From Rhabditoides inermis (lineage: Eukaryota > Nematoda > Chromadorea > Rhabditida > Rhabditidae): DNA of 64,000 nucleotides. The stretch covers positions 1 through 64,000 of the forward strand of contig CAWZYM010000256.1 of assembly GCA_963966185.1 (NCBI GenBank), given 5' to 3'. Shown here one piece after another: positions 36,474-51,457 of the stretch. The notes under the pieces are model-generated. The model was given only the letters and a program-made list of their open reading frames with translations. It was not told where the DNA came from and did not search any database. How positions within the stretch are numbered: position 1 is the first letter of the stretch; every line of letters begins with the position of its first letter. The position numbers and the translations under genes are program-made.

Positions 36474-37308
36474 ATGAAGGTGAGCCACAACCCCATCTCT
36501 CCACTTCTCACCATCCGAATCTCCCAGTCCCCCCTCATCTGTTTCCTCCCCCTTCCATCCGCCCTTTCAGTTCACCCCTATCGCCGTGGCTGCCCTCGCC
36601 GGATTCGCCGCCGCCCACCAGAACGGCTACGGAGACGAGCCGGTCGCGCCGGTGGCTGCCGCGCCCGCCCCGATGCCCGCCCCCGTCGAGCAGACCGCCC
36701 CGATCGTTGACTACGCCCCCGCTCCGCCCGCCCCCGTCGAGGCTCCCGCCCCCGCTGCGCCCGCCTATGACGCCCCCGCTCCCGTCGCCGTCGAGGAGCA
36801 CGTGTCTGTCGCCGCTGCGCCCGCGCCCGCCCCCGTCTACGAGGCTCCCGCCCCCGTGTACCATGCCCCGGCTCCCGCTCCCGCCCCGGTCTTCGAGGCC
36901 CCTGCCCCGGCCCCCGCTCCCGTCTACCAGGCGCCCGCCCCGGCCCCCGCTCCCGTCTACCAGGCCCCCGCCCCGGCCCCCGCTCCCGTCTACCAGGCCC
37001 CTGTAGCTCAGCAGCAGTTCGCTCCCGCCCCGGCTGCCGGAGGATACGCCACCGCCCCGGCTGCGTTCCAGGCTGCTCCCGCCTACCAGGCTCCCGCTCC
37101 CGTGCAGCAGTTCGGTGGATACCAGCAGCAGCAGGCGGCGCCCGCCTACGGAGGACAGCAGGGAGGATACGCCCAGCCCCAGGCTCAGCCCGTGTACCAG
37201 GCTCCCCAGGGATACGCTCAGCAGCAGCAGTTCGCTCCCCAGGCCGGCGGATACGCGCAGGCGCCCGCGCAGGGATACCGCTTCCTCCGCCGCTTCTTCG
37301 CCTTCTAA
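36474..37308 (+). CDS. Secreted Ala/Pro-rich repeat protein
   Basis: Two exons, 36474-36479 (only Met-Lys) and 36571-37308, 247 aa. The signal peptide is MKFTPIAVAALAGFAAA with cleavage likely before HQNGYG. Residues about 25-170 are tandem APAPVYEAPAP / APAPVYQAPAPAP units; the last third is Gln/Gly/Tyr-rich (QQQFAPAPAAGGYA, GGYQQQQAAPAY, GYAQQQQFAPQAGG) and ends with a short basic/aromatic tail YRFLRRFFAF. Such low-complexity secreted proteins occur in cuticle, eggshell and surface coats. Codons are almost all C-ending, and the gene has its own TATA and AATAAA, so high expression is likely. No enzymatic domain. The opposite strand is also fully open because of the GC-rich repeats, but has no signal or splice support. 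Confidence 0.9.
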
Positions 37309-37373
37309 GAAGAAGCAGGACAAACACTCAGGTCTCACTCTGCATTCCCGCCGTACATAATCACTCCCGCATG

Positions 37374-37379
37374 AATAAA
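37374..37379 (+). terminator. Polyadenylation signal of Ala/Pro-rich gene
   Basis: AATAAA begins 66 bp after the stop codon. Confidence 0.85.
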
Positions 37380-37647
37380 ATGTACAGTGCTTTTGACGTG
37401 GTCTTGTTTAAATCGCAAAGTGCCTCCCTCCTCCCTTTCTGACGGCCAAGGGCCCTCGCAGATTCTGATTATACAAGAATCGGAAGTACTGTCGTAAACA
37501 GTATATTATCCCGTCTAGACTCGATAGTTTTTTTTTGTCTCGTCTCAATTGTCATTCAATGGTAGTTTTAATGAGTTTACTGAGCACACATGTAAACCCG
37601 GAGGAAAATTGATAAGGCGGTAAAGACACATGCGGGGGTGAAGGCGC

Positions 37648-39061
<1,414 letters not shown>

Positions 39062-39430
39062 GTTGGCTGCAAGGGAGCGAGTAAGTGAAAGGAATGGGGA
39101 GTCACAAAATACACTTGCGATTGGATTTGAAAAAGATACACAGTCAAGAGTTGCGAGAGAGGAAAGTGAGGCTACCCAACCAGTCGGGTCGGGAGAGGCG
39201 AGGTGGAATGGTGAAATGGCGGCGCGATTGGGGAGGAGTGAAATGATGATGCGGGAGTGAGTAGAAAATTAGAGAGTGAGTGAGTGGGAGAAAGAGAGAG
39301 AGAGAGGCAGAGAGACGAGACAGATTGCTACCACTATCGGGTTCTAGATGCGATCTCGCGAATGAGTGTGCGAGGCGAATGGCAGAGGAGGAGTGTGTGA
39401 TGCCTGAGGGAGGGGTGGGGGCGGCCGGGC

Positions 39431-39436
39431 TATATA
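39431..39436 (-). promoter_or_regulatory. act: Probable TATA box of actin gene
   Basis: CTATATAG within a GC-rich context, upstream of the actin leader intron on the minus strand. Confidence 0.6.
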
Positions 39437-40930
39437 GCCAGCACGCAGCTGTGCCATCGCGGCAAGAAACAGCCGCCGACGCATTCCCTGAACACCCACT
39501 CCCTCCCTCCCCGTCTCTCGCCGAGACACTGTGTGATGGCTGAGAGGACGCAGACGCGAGAGCAGTGAGTGGGATTTCCGATCAAGCTATTCCACGAATC
39601 TCCGCAGGTTCTTGCCGGGAAGAGATGCAAATATGTGACGAAAACAAATCTCTCGCACTTCGCTCTTCCACAATAACAACGGTTGATTGCAGGATGGGTG
39701 TAAAGTAAACTAGTAAGTTATTGCAATCACAATTGTATCAATTAAAGGATATTGTTCATGTAACGATCGGTTTTGCAGTGGGGATTTTTATTGACGATTC
39801 ACCGATAGTGAATCGGAAACAAATAAACTGCATGAACCATTTTGAATCTACAAAAAATGAGCCGCGCATCGAAACTCCTCAACCTCTCATGAAACACACT
39901 GACTTATGAGTGCAAGGTGCAACCTGATAAACCATCATTGTCTCTCTAAATGTGTGCCAGCTAGACAAGCAAATACATGCACTCAAGTCAACAAACTTTC
40001 GAAGAATATGCTTTATGTCTCCGCTGCTCTACGACATACATACTTTAAGGCTCCGGCATAAGTAGGGACCAGTTTATGCTTATGCGGATGGCCTTTGAAG
40101 ACAATGAATATACAATCATTGCGCGAGCAACTGATAGAACACGGTTCGTAAATGTGGGCCAATATTCGATGGGGCGAAAAGTGGGAAGGGGTTCTCTCTT
40201 CACGGCGGCTCTTCTCTATGGGGACAGTGGATGGGGACTCGTCGAGGGTCGAGAGTGTCGCATCCTTTTCTTCGGGGAAGAGAGTGGCGAGGTTGCCGCG
40301 AGCCTGTCTCCGTCTCCTCCGAGAGCGTCCTGTCCTACTCCCTCGCCGGCGCTTCCATCTTACCGTACCTGGAAGTAGAGCATTAGCTTCCCTCGAAGGT
40401 GAGCCGCTTGCCTAAAGGAAAAGAGAGCTAAATATGGCTAATACATCACAATTTACTGATCTGATCTGTGATGTCAGCCAGTGATTGATCTCTAATTAAG
40501 TGAACACGCGCGAGTTTAGTGAGTGAGTGGTAGATGTGCACCATTCACTACCGATAAACAGTGTGCGAGACTCCACTTTATAACGAGTTCCCTCTGACAA
40601 GTACATACGGGACGAAAGAAATTAGACCAGAACAACGAGCACGCGTTTGCTCTTTCTATTGCTATGACTGACAGTGTTTTGCCAGGTCGTGAGCACTGTG
40701 CTTGGAAACTGGGTAACTACGCGCGTTCGCGAATGGCTGAAATACGGCAGGCAGCGACGCGTGCTTGTCAACGGGCCAACGGAAATTGAACGTATAGAAT
40801 TATGCTCAAGGATCTGATAAGAGCAAAATACAGACAGTATGGATTAGGAATACAGGATACATCGAAAAACCTTCTAATCGAGCTGCTCGCTATCCTCAGC
40901 GGAGGAATCGAAAAATCCATCCTCGAACGC
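39437..40930. other. Intergenic, nothing recognised
   Basis: Actin upstream flank and further sequence with no splice-supported exon; short open frames around 40076-40415 are on both frames of the same GC-rich stretch and show no protein features. Confidence 0.5.
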
Positions 40931-41440
40931 GTGAGCCTTATGGACCACGTTGCCTCTACCGTCGAACGTTCTCGAACTTCTTGCGTCCATTTGCAAACTT
41001 GCTCCCGGTCGATCCATTCGTCACCATTATGTTGCGAAATCCAAAAAATCCCCGAGTTACCGACTATGTGCACTCCCAACAGGCTTATTTGGCTCCTCCT
41101 TATCGTCTCACAGTGAACGGCTCCAGATATCGATCGATAACAGCGGCGTACTTCTCTTCCGGTCGCGGGTGCCGCCGTAGCTCTTCAATCCGTGTTCGCT
41201 TTGTACCTTCTTTTCCTCCAATCGAGAATCCGCGCTTCGCCCACTAGTGCACTCCCAACAGGCTTATTTGGCGTCGCCTTATCGTCTCACAGTGAACGGC
41301 CTCAATTCAAGAATCAGTCGATACTCGAAGAAACCTCATCTCCGAGCGGCGGCGGCGGTGACTTTCATTGTCGTCGGTTGGTCATTCGAGGGAACGCGGG
41401 AAGGGGCAACCGCTCGCGAGGACGGGAAAATGAGAAGTGT
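40931..41440. repeat. Dispersed repeat, copy 1
   Basis: About 510 bp matching 42331-42842 at most positions, including two internal copies of GTGCACTCCCAACAGGCTTA (41069 and 41248) and the block AGCGGCGGCGGCGGTGACTTTCATTG. This copy lacks the flanking (TAA)n end found with copy 2. Confidence 0.85.
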
Positions 41441-42112
41441 CGACTATTATTATACAAACGCGTAGTATATTATAATATTTTGCAAGATTTCCCACCGTCT
41501 CTGTGAGAATCAAACATTTTTCGGTCATGCGGTCACTAGACTATTGGGCTATGTCGTCGCATATGACATATAAAAGTTATCAAAAATACGTCTACAAACT
41601 TGGAGGTCGACGTCGCTAGTGCTATCTGACGAAGAATGTCGTTAGAGCCACACTCTCGGATCACCTTACACATGTTAGTTAGGACCGCATACATCAATTA
41701 CTGATATTTTTTCCTACACACAATATACGTTTCGAAGACAGAGCTGAGTTTTCGGCTACCTCATTCCACCTCTGGCGGTCCAGAATCAAGCCGTTCTGAC
41801 GTAGTGATTAGCGCATCCGTCTGTTTTTTTTCTGATTATATTTTTTGTGAAAGGTTTTTGATACCGTTCTACTGTTCTTTCGTAACAGATGATATAGTTT
41901 ATATGGTATTTCACTCACTTTTTGCGTTTCTCGTGACAAACAAATACTGTTCCCACCACAATTCCAGAACATTTCCAGAACACAAATCCAGAACGCGTGG
42001 GAACATTTTGGTATAGATGAATAAAATTACTATAAACTATAAATTGTGTAAAATATTTTCATCCATCTCAATCATGTTGTCCATAGATGTCTTCTGTAAC
42101 AAACTAGTAAAT

Positions 42113-42842
42113 AATAATAATAATAATAATGGTTTATCCATAGGCGCAGACAAAACACAAAACACGAAATACAAACTGGTGCGGAATGTACAAAGGTTTA
42201 GTGTTTAGTCCCCGGATGGGTCCTTGGAGGGTATTGCTCCCTATAGCAAAGCCTCATCCGGTGGGTAGCATCTTTCGAGAATCTTCTTCCTTCTTCCATA
42301 TAGAGCATGCGGCCTTGATTCGTCTTCGAACGCGTGAGCCATATGGACCACGTTGCCTCTAACGTCGAACGTTCTCGAACTTCTCTCGACCATTTGCATA
42401 CTTGCTTACGGTTGATCCATTCGTCATCATCACGTTGCGAAATCCAAGAAATCCGTGAGTTACCCACTAGTGCACTCCCAACAGGCTTATTCGGCTCCTC
42501 CTTATCGTCTCACAGTGAACGGCTCCGGACATCGATCGATAACAGTGACGTACTTCTCTTCCGGTCGCGGGTGCCGCCGTCGCCCTTCAGTTCGATTTCG
42601 CTTTGTACCTTCTTTTCCTCCAATCGAGAATCCGCGCTTCGCCCTACTAGTGCACTCCCAACAGGCTTAATCGGCGTCGCCTTATCGTCTCACAGTGAAC
42701 GGCCTCAATTCGAGAATCAGTTGATACTCCACAGAAACTCATCTCCGAGCGGCGGCGGCGGTGACTTTCATTGTCGTCGGGAGGTCATTCGAGGGAGCGC
42801 GGGAAGGGGCAACCGCTCGCGGGGACGGGAAAATGAGAAGTG
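42113..42842 (-). mobile_element. SINE-like retroelement copy with (TTA)n tail
   Basis: Full copy of the repeat also at 40931-41440 and, more divergent, at 58030-58440. On the minus strand it runs from about 42842 and ends in (TTA)n at 42113-42131, preceded by a block with CGAAATACAAACTGGTGCGG (plus-strand reading) that matches the tail block at 58060-58105. The (TTA)n tail is like that of the LINE at 55060-57915, so trans-mobilisation by that LINE is a reasonable inference. Confidence 0.7.
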
Positions 42843-43401
42843 AAATGTTTAAAAAAAATCTTTTAAACAGTTGAAACTAATGAAAAAAAACTAGTTAGCG
42901 CACATGCGGCACATGTACTAAGCGTGAGCCATGAGACAATGTGTCAATTGTCGCCATGTCAATTGTCATTCATCATTAGCGGTTCTGTCTCTGAGCCCAA
43001 TTTCGGCAGTATTGGAGTATTGAGCGTCAAGCGATCTGCTTTTCGTGTCAACTTGAATTCAAACAATCTTCTCTGGCAGTTGCACATTCGAAAATTACGG
43101 ATTACGCAGAATCGTATTTTTTTCACCCAGAATGCAATAGGTTAATTTGATTCTTCAATAGCACTTCAAGTCGGAAAAACCATAGTGAACTTATTAACTA
43201 AGACTCTGAACTTTTAACCATATTTAAAAAAAAAAAAGTTGCAAACGTTGCAAGTTTTAAAAGAAAAAAAATTGTGAGTTCTCTGCACACAATATTTTCA
43301 GGATGTTCATAATAGGGTGCGTGCGTATGAGAAACAGAAACAGTCAATTATTGCTACAGCATGGGCAACCATAGTGAACGTAAACAATTCTAATACATAA
43401 T
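42843..43401. other. Intergenic, nothing recognised
   Basis: AT-rich with short A/T homopolymers; downstream flank of the Srx-like receptor gene. Confidence 0.5.
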
Positions 43402-45097
43402 CTATAAAATCTGTGTTTTGTGTGCATGTGTAGATACGACTTGAATGGACGGCTGCGCGCCCGATGCCCATTTGCGAACAGCGCCCCAGTTAAAGAGAAG
43501 CACGATCGGACTGAAGATTAAACAGTTACAACAGATACTCTTTACGATTCCTTTAACACATATATAACATTTTTATACGTTTTGCCTAACTGAAATTGTT
43601 TGCGGCTTGCTTGTGATTTCTCGTTTGTTTACAGTTGCACCCACCCTGCGCAAGCGTTGGAGAGTATGAGCGTATAGGTGACGCAGAGGAAGAGTGCAAA
43701 TCGGGTGTCGGGAATGAAGGAGGGCACAAAGTTGAAACAAGCCAGAGACACAATGTACACAAGCGAGATGGTGACTGTCTGAACGTAAAGAAGATCTGCA
43801 GATAGCAGGGATTCGTGAGTCCGACTCTGTCCTCGCAATTCAAAATGAAAACACCAGTCATTGTGTTCTGATCTTTTTATCTAACAACTCTAAAGTTTTT
43901 CTCGAAAAAAAGGAATTCATATTCATTTGCTAGTTAATTTTAGTATATATTAGTGAGTTCGGTATTTTGTATTATATTCACGATTTACCAAAAGACAGCT
44001 AAAAGTCGGAGACCGGCAAAGACATGCCTTCCAGGAGGAACACATTTTCACGTTGTATACCGTAGCTTACCACTGTGTCTTGATGGCATGATGAGTCTCT
44101 TTCTGTTCCTTTTTTTCTGGTTGGTTTTACCTGCGCGAACATCCTGTTTTCCGCGCTCCTCTTCTTGCGAGTAGCATCGTGGTGTGACTCAGCCACTCTC
44201 TGCAATCAATCATTGCTCTTTTGCTCCCGTGAGCTGTAAAATTAGCTAACTATACGGCACGCTACGCAATTATTGAATCAAGTCGTACCCTATTCCATTT
44301 GCGCAATAGAGTGAGCGAGTAGGTGTCTATCGAGAATTGCACGAACATCAAACAGCAATTGAAAATGAAGTCAACATAGGTGCCCATCACATGTCCGCAG
44401 TTCGTTGATGAGAAGGTATACATCAGGTTGATTATGTCGTATTTAATAGCGCATCCGGCTGCAACAGTACTTGTGACGTCTATTCTCTGGTTGCAAGAAG
44501 AACATGCTCTCGAGCTGATTGTCACTCACGAATCATGGTGACACAGCAATACAGGGTTGCTTCCACCACTATGAACAGCTCTATGCACCATGTGTGAAAC
44601 GAGGAGAAAATGGTGCGATAGCTAAATCTCCGAGTATCATTTGTTCAATAACACTTCGTACCTTTTTGGTGATTTGATAGCGATGAAGCGATTGATGGAT
44701 AAAACAAATGTGCTGTGGAGGGAGACTGTCTGACACAAGAGCGCAAACTGTCCAGAATAGCCATTCCATGAGAGAAGAGGGTGCTCAGAGGGAAGTTCGC
44801 TGACATAGTGATGATGAACACAATACGCTCACAGAACTATTCACAATAGCGTGACAAACTCGATGTAGGTAGAAAATAAAAAGGAAATGCCAGTGTTGCC
44901 GAATATATAGAACAGTGAAATTATACCGAAAGGATTCAGATATTGCTTCGTTCTTATGATAATGAAAGTTGCAAATAGATTGACGCACAGTCCACAAAAT
45001 GCTGTCTGAAACTTCGATATTTGAAATGAAAATAGGGATTCCACAAAACTGCAAACATAAAAGCTGCGTAAGCGAGGTTTTCTTGTGCGATTTCCAT
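43402..45097 (-). CDS. Srx-like serpentine chemoreceptor (7TM GPCR)
   Basis: Chemosensory-type G-protein-coupled receptor of the nematode Srx group. A phase-consistent minus-strand model starts at ATG 45097 (after CTTTGCAG) and ends at 43404-43402, with about seven exons: first short exon ending at FMFA, TM1-TM2 exon (about 45007-44860), then blocks near 44815-44660, 44620-44535, 44503-44290, 44205-44125, 43785-43635 and 43510-43402. Key motifs: FGLCVN-like TM1 end (AFCGLCVNLFATFII), KQYLNPFGIISLFYIFGNTG (the Srx 'NPFG..' loop and TM2), SINRFIAIKSPKR (the NRF-A-I..P motif after TM3), SSTNCGHVMGTYVDFIF in the ECL2/TM5 area, LLRKWNR, RKKRSAENRMFAQ before TM6, and PIVLLFNWGAVRKW after TM7. The first donor is weak (GTTTTG). 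Ligand unknown. Confidence 0.75.
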
Positions 45098-46258
45098 TCT
45101 GCAAAGATGAAACTTTTCACAGGACAAGTATATGAAGACAAATAAAAATTCGTAGGTGTATCACTCGGGAAGATCGGAAACACAATTCAGAAATCATCAG
45201 AAATACAATTTGTATGGCACAGTCGAAATGACTACACCCAGTTATCCGCCTACATTATTACGGCTAGTGCCTATTTCATTACGAAACACACCATAAGCGT
45301 ATGCACTTTGACTTAATGGACAGATTTTACAGTGAAACGGATTCGTTTCACGATTCAATTTCAACGTTTCTATTCCTAATCTACTGCTAGTGCAAGTTAG
45401 GCATTTCGTTCTTTGTCGTTTGTACTGATTGTGAGAGAGTACTATTTTACCACTGTTGCGTGTGGTCCGAAATCAGGACGGACAAACGTCTTAGGCAGCA
45501 ACTTCAGCACAATTTCAATAAAATAGTAATCTAGTAATCTTTTACAGCGAAAATATACAGAAAAGGAGTCGCTGTAACTTCGTTCATAGATATTTTGAGT
45601 TGCACTAACAGAGAAAACTGATTTTTGATTTTCATGTTTGGCAAACCGCGATTTCAGTTCACACAATTGCATGCTTTCACAAAGTAGCTAACAACTTGAT
45701 AACAAGAAGAGCTCGAATTTTCACACAAGTTGACGTTTCCATATTCGATGATATGAGAGAAAACCAGAATGCCGTATCTACAATTGTTTTTTCATCGAGC
45801 ACTATGCAAAGTATCGTTTTAGTCAGGTACATTTTTTTCCGGCGATGGATAGATATAGATGAGGCTTTCACAGTAAATATCTTGTTAGCTTGATTTTTTT
45901 CTTTTTGCGAATATCGAAAGTAATTACATTGAACGGTTGTGTGAAATTAGCATGGCGTTATTTCTTGCCACAAACGCTGCTGTAAATACGAACAAACTAC
46001 ACAGTCACAAGCTGATTACTGGCGGTATTAACAACTATCCTTTCTTGATTGTATTGTAACTTGTAACTCAACAAAGGTGGATCTTTGAACTTTGAACTTG
46101 AACTAACTTGAACTGACTAACGGATTGACTGCGTTCAGACCGTTCAAACGGACGGGACGTCATCGTTAAAAAGTCAAAACGTCGTTCAGTCTCAAACTGT
46201 GCACTTTTCACTTTGTCAACCCATTGATCGTGTCATTTGATGAAAACAGTTTATTTAT
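45098..46258. other. Intergenic, nothing recognised
   Basis: AT-rich; upstream flank of the Srx-like gene. No splice-supported exon. Confidence 0.5.
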
Positions 46259-46678
46259 GCTTCGTTCGTATAGGATTACGATAGGAGAATAATTTGACAT
46301 GCTTCGTTCCCTTAAGATTACGATAGGAGAATAACTCGACATGCTTCGTTCCCTTAGGATTACGATAGGAGAATAATTTGAGTCGCTTCGTTCCCTTTAG
46401 ATTACGATAGAAAATTAATTCGACATGCTCCGTTTCTTTAGGATTACGATAGGAGAATAATTCGACATGCTTCGTTCCCTTAGGATTACGACAGGAGAAT
46501 AATTTGACTCGCTTCGTTCCGTTAGGATTACGATAGGAAAATAACTTGACTTGCTTCGTTCCCTTAAGATTACGATAGGAGAACAATTTGACTCGCTTCG
46601 TTCCGTTAGGATTACGATAGGAGATTAATTCGACATGCTTCGTTCCGTTAGGATTACGATAGGAGAATAATTTGACTT
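46259..46678. repeat. 42-bp tandem array, ten copies
   Basis: Ten exactly 42-bp units, each beginning GCTTCGTTCC (or one-base variants) and containing TTAGGATTACGATAGGAGAATAA. No unit has an insertion or deletion. Because 42 is a multiple of three, the minus strand keeps one open frame with a 14-residue unit, GTKHVELFSYRNPK and variants. No start, signal or splice evidence for a gene. An isolated, related unit is at about 13752-13790 in an OAC intron. Confidence 0.95.
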
Positions 46679-48212
46679 GCTTCGTCCCCCCAAGAGTTTA
46701 TTGAAGTTGAAATACGCGTTTTGAGAGCAGAGCATGCGAGCTGTGTCGAAAATTGGAAAAGGGGAAGAAGAATTGAGATACAGACACGCAGGAAATGAAA
46801 GGAGAAGAAAAGGGAGAAGCAAGAGTTCCATGATATGATCGCTTTTTCTACGAACGTATGATATAATATATCAGAATGAATCATTCGATACACAGAATGT
46901 GTGTATAGGATCGATTGTGGTTCTCGTTTTGTTCTGCATGCTGGGAATGAATGCTGGCGGGCAGCCGGCCATCATCCCAAGTCTATTACAACACACACAT
47001 CACCGCAGGCGAGTTGAGTAGAAGGGGGAAGAGAAATGGGAGGGATCTCTCTCTCTTTTTCTCTCTCTCTCTCGAACCTTGCAAATATCCCGTGAACACC
47101 CAAAACATCTTATATTCTTTCATCCACGTTTTTTTGCTCATCGGGTTTTTTTTGCGATCGGACTCTAGAGTGCATTGTAGTGCATAGTGTACGACGAAAA
47201 CGTTATGTCGTGTGGACAGGATTTACTATGGAATGTTATTGTTTTCTCTTTCTACAGCAGTTTTTGTGATTACTTTCTAATGTTAGTGAAAGTAAGGTGA
47301 TTAATCTGGGCTAGGTTTGCTTGCCCACTTTAGTCATAGGTGGTAAGGGTGCGACCGCGCCCCGCCCCGCGCAGAAAAACGGACTCGTTCTCCCTCCCCC
47401 ACAGCGAACTCCGCGCGCGCCGCTCTTTTCTTTTCATCTTCCGCCTGCTTTTCTCTCACACTTCCATACAAGGCTGTACACATTGCCGCCGAGTGTCGGC
47501 TTATCAACACCGGTCGACCGCCACCGCCGATCGATGTGCCGCCGATGTAAACATGCAACTCGTTTCTAATCATCGCTTTCTGTCAGCAGCGGGCGCGCGC
47601 GCGTGTGTGTGATGTGTAGATGATGCGTCGATTTGTCACGCGGCAGATGTCGGCACGCGCTCGTTATGCGATCGCCTGCGTAATTGGGGAGTGGTGTTCG
47701 CGGCGGTTTTCATTTGGCAGTGCGCGATCGATCCCCTCCCCCCACTCACCCTCTCACCCATAAGAACCTAAAGGGGAGCGGCCAGTGCGAGCCCCGACTC
47801 GCATTCGATTGTCTGTGTGCATTGTGTTGCTGTGTGTTTCCCTTCTTCTCTCTTCTCTCTCGTTCGCTCGCTCGCTCGCCGTTTCCCTATTTGGCTATGT
47901 CGTGTATGCACACTACTTGGCCGCGCCTCGCTGGTTTCGCGCATGCATTTGTCTCGCTGATGCAATGTACCTGACTTGCCCCTTATTATATTTGTCGCTG
48001 ATAAGTCACTATGTTACCGGTTCTTTGGGGTGCAATTTGTGAACGTTGATGCGATGCAACTATTTCAGCCTGTCGCGCATTCCTTCCGGACACATGGACT
48101 GATATTCTCTCACCCTTTTCCTATTCCACTTTGCTACGCACGAAGAGAGAGACGATCACTGATTAATTGGTGACAGTGACGGTGTGAGCCGAATCACACA
48201 TCACACTGCACC
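46679..48212. other. Upstream region of SH2D4-like gene
   Basis: No exon recognised. A GC-rich stretch at 47340-47960 is a likely promoter or leader region; it has no TATA close to the ATG at 48213. Confidence 0.5.
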
Positions 48213-51435
<3,223 letters not shown>

Positions 51436-51457
51436 GAGACGGAGGAGAAGGTCCCTG

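Noticed and set aside
36535..37338. Long minus-strand open frames (267 and 249 codons) opposite the Ala/Pro-rich gene
   Set aside because: They are mirror frames of a GC-rich repeat; no signal peptide, splice or promoter support, while the plus strand has TATA, signal peptide and AATAAA.
40076..40415. Two overlapping frames suggesting a gene upstream of actin
   Set aside because: No splice sites, start context or recognisable domain; both frames are equally open.
41797..41826. tRNA A-box-like string GTAGTGATTAGCGCATCCGTCT
   Set aside because: No B box at tRNA spacing downstream; the following sequence is a T run.
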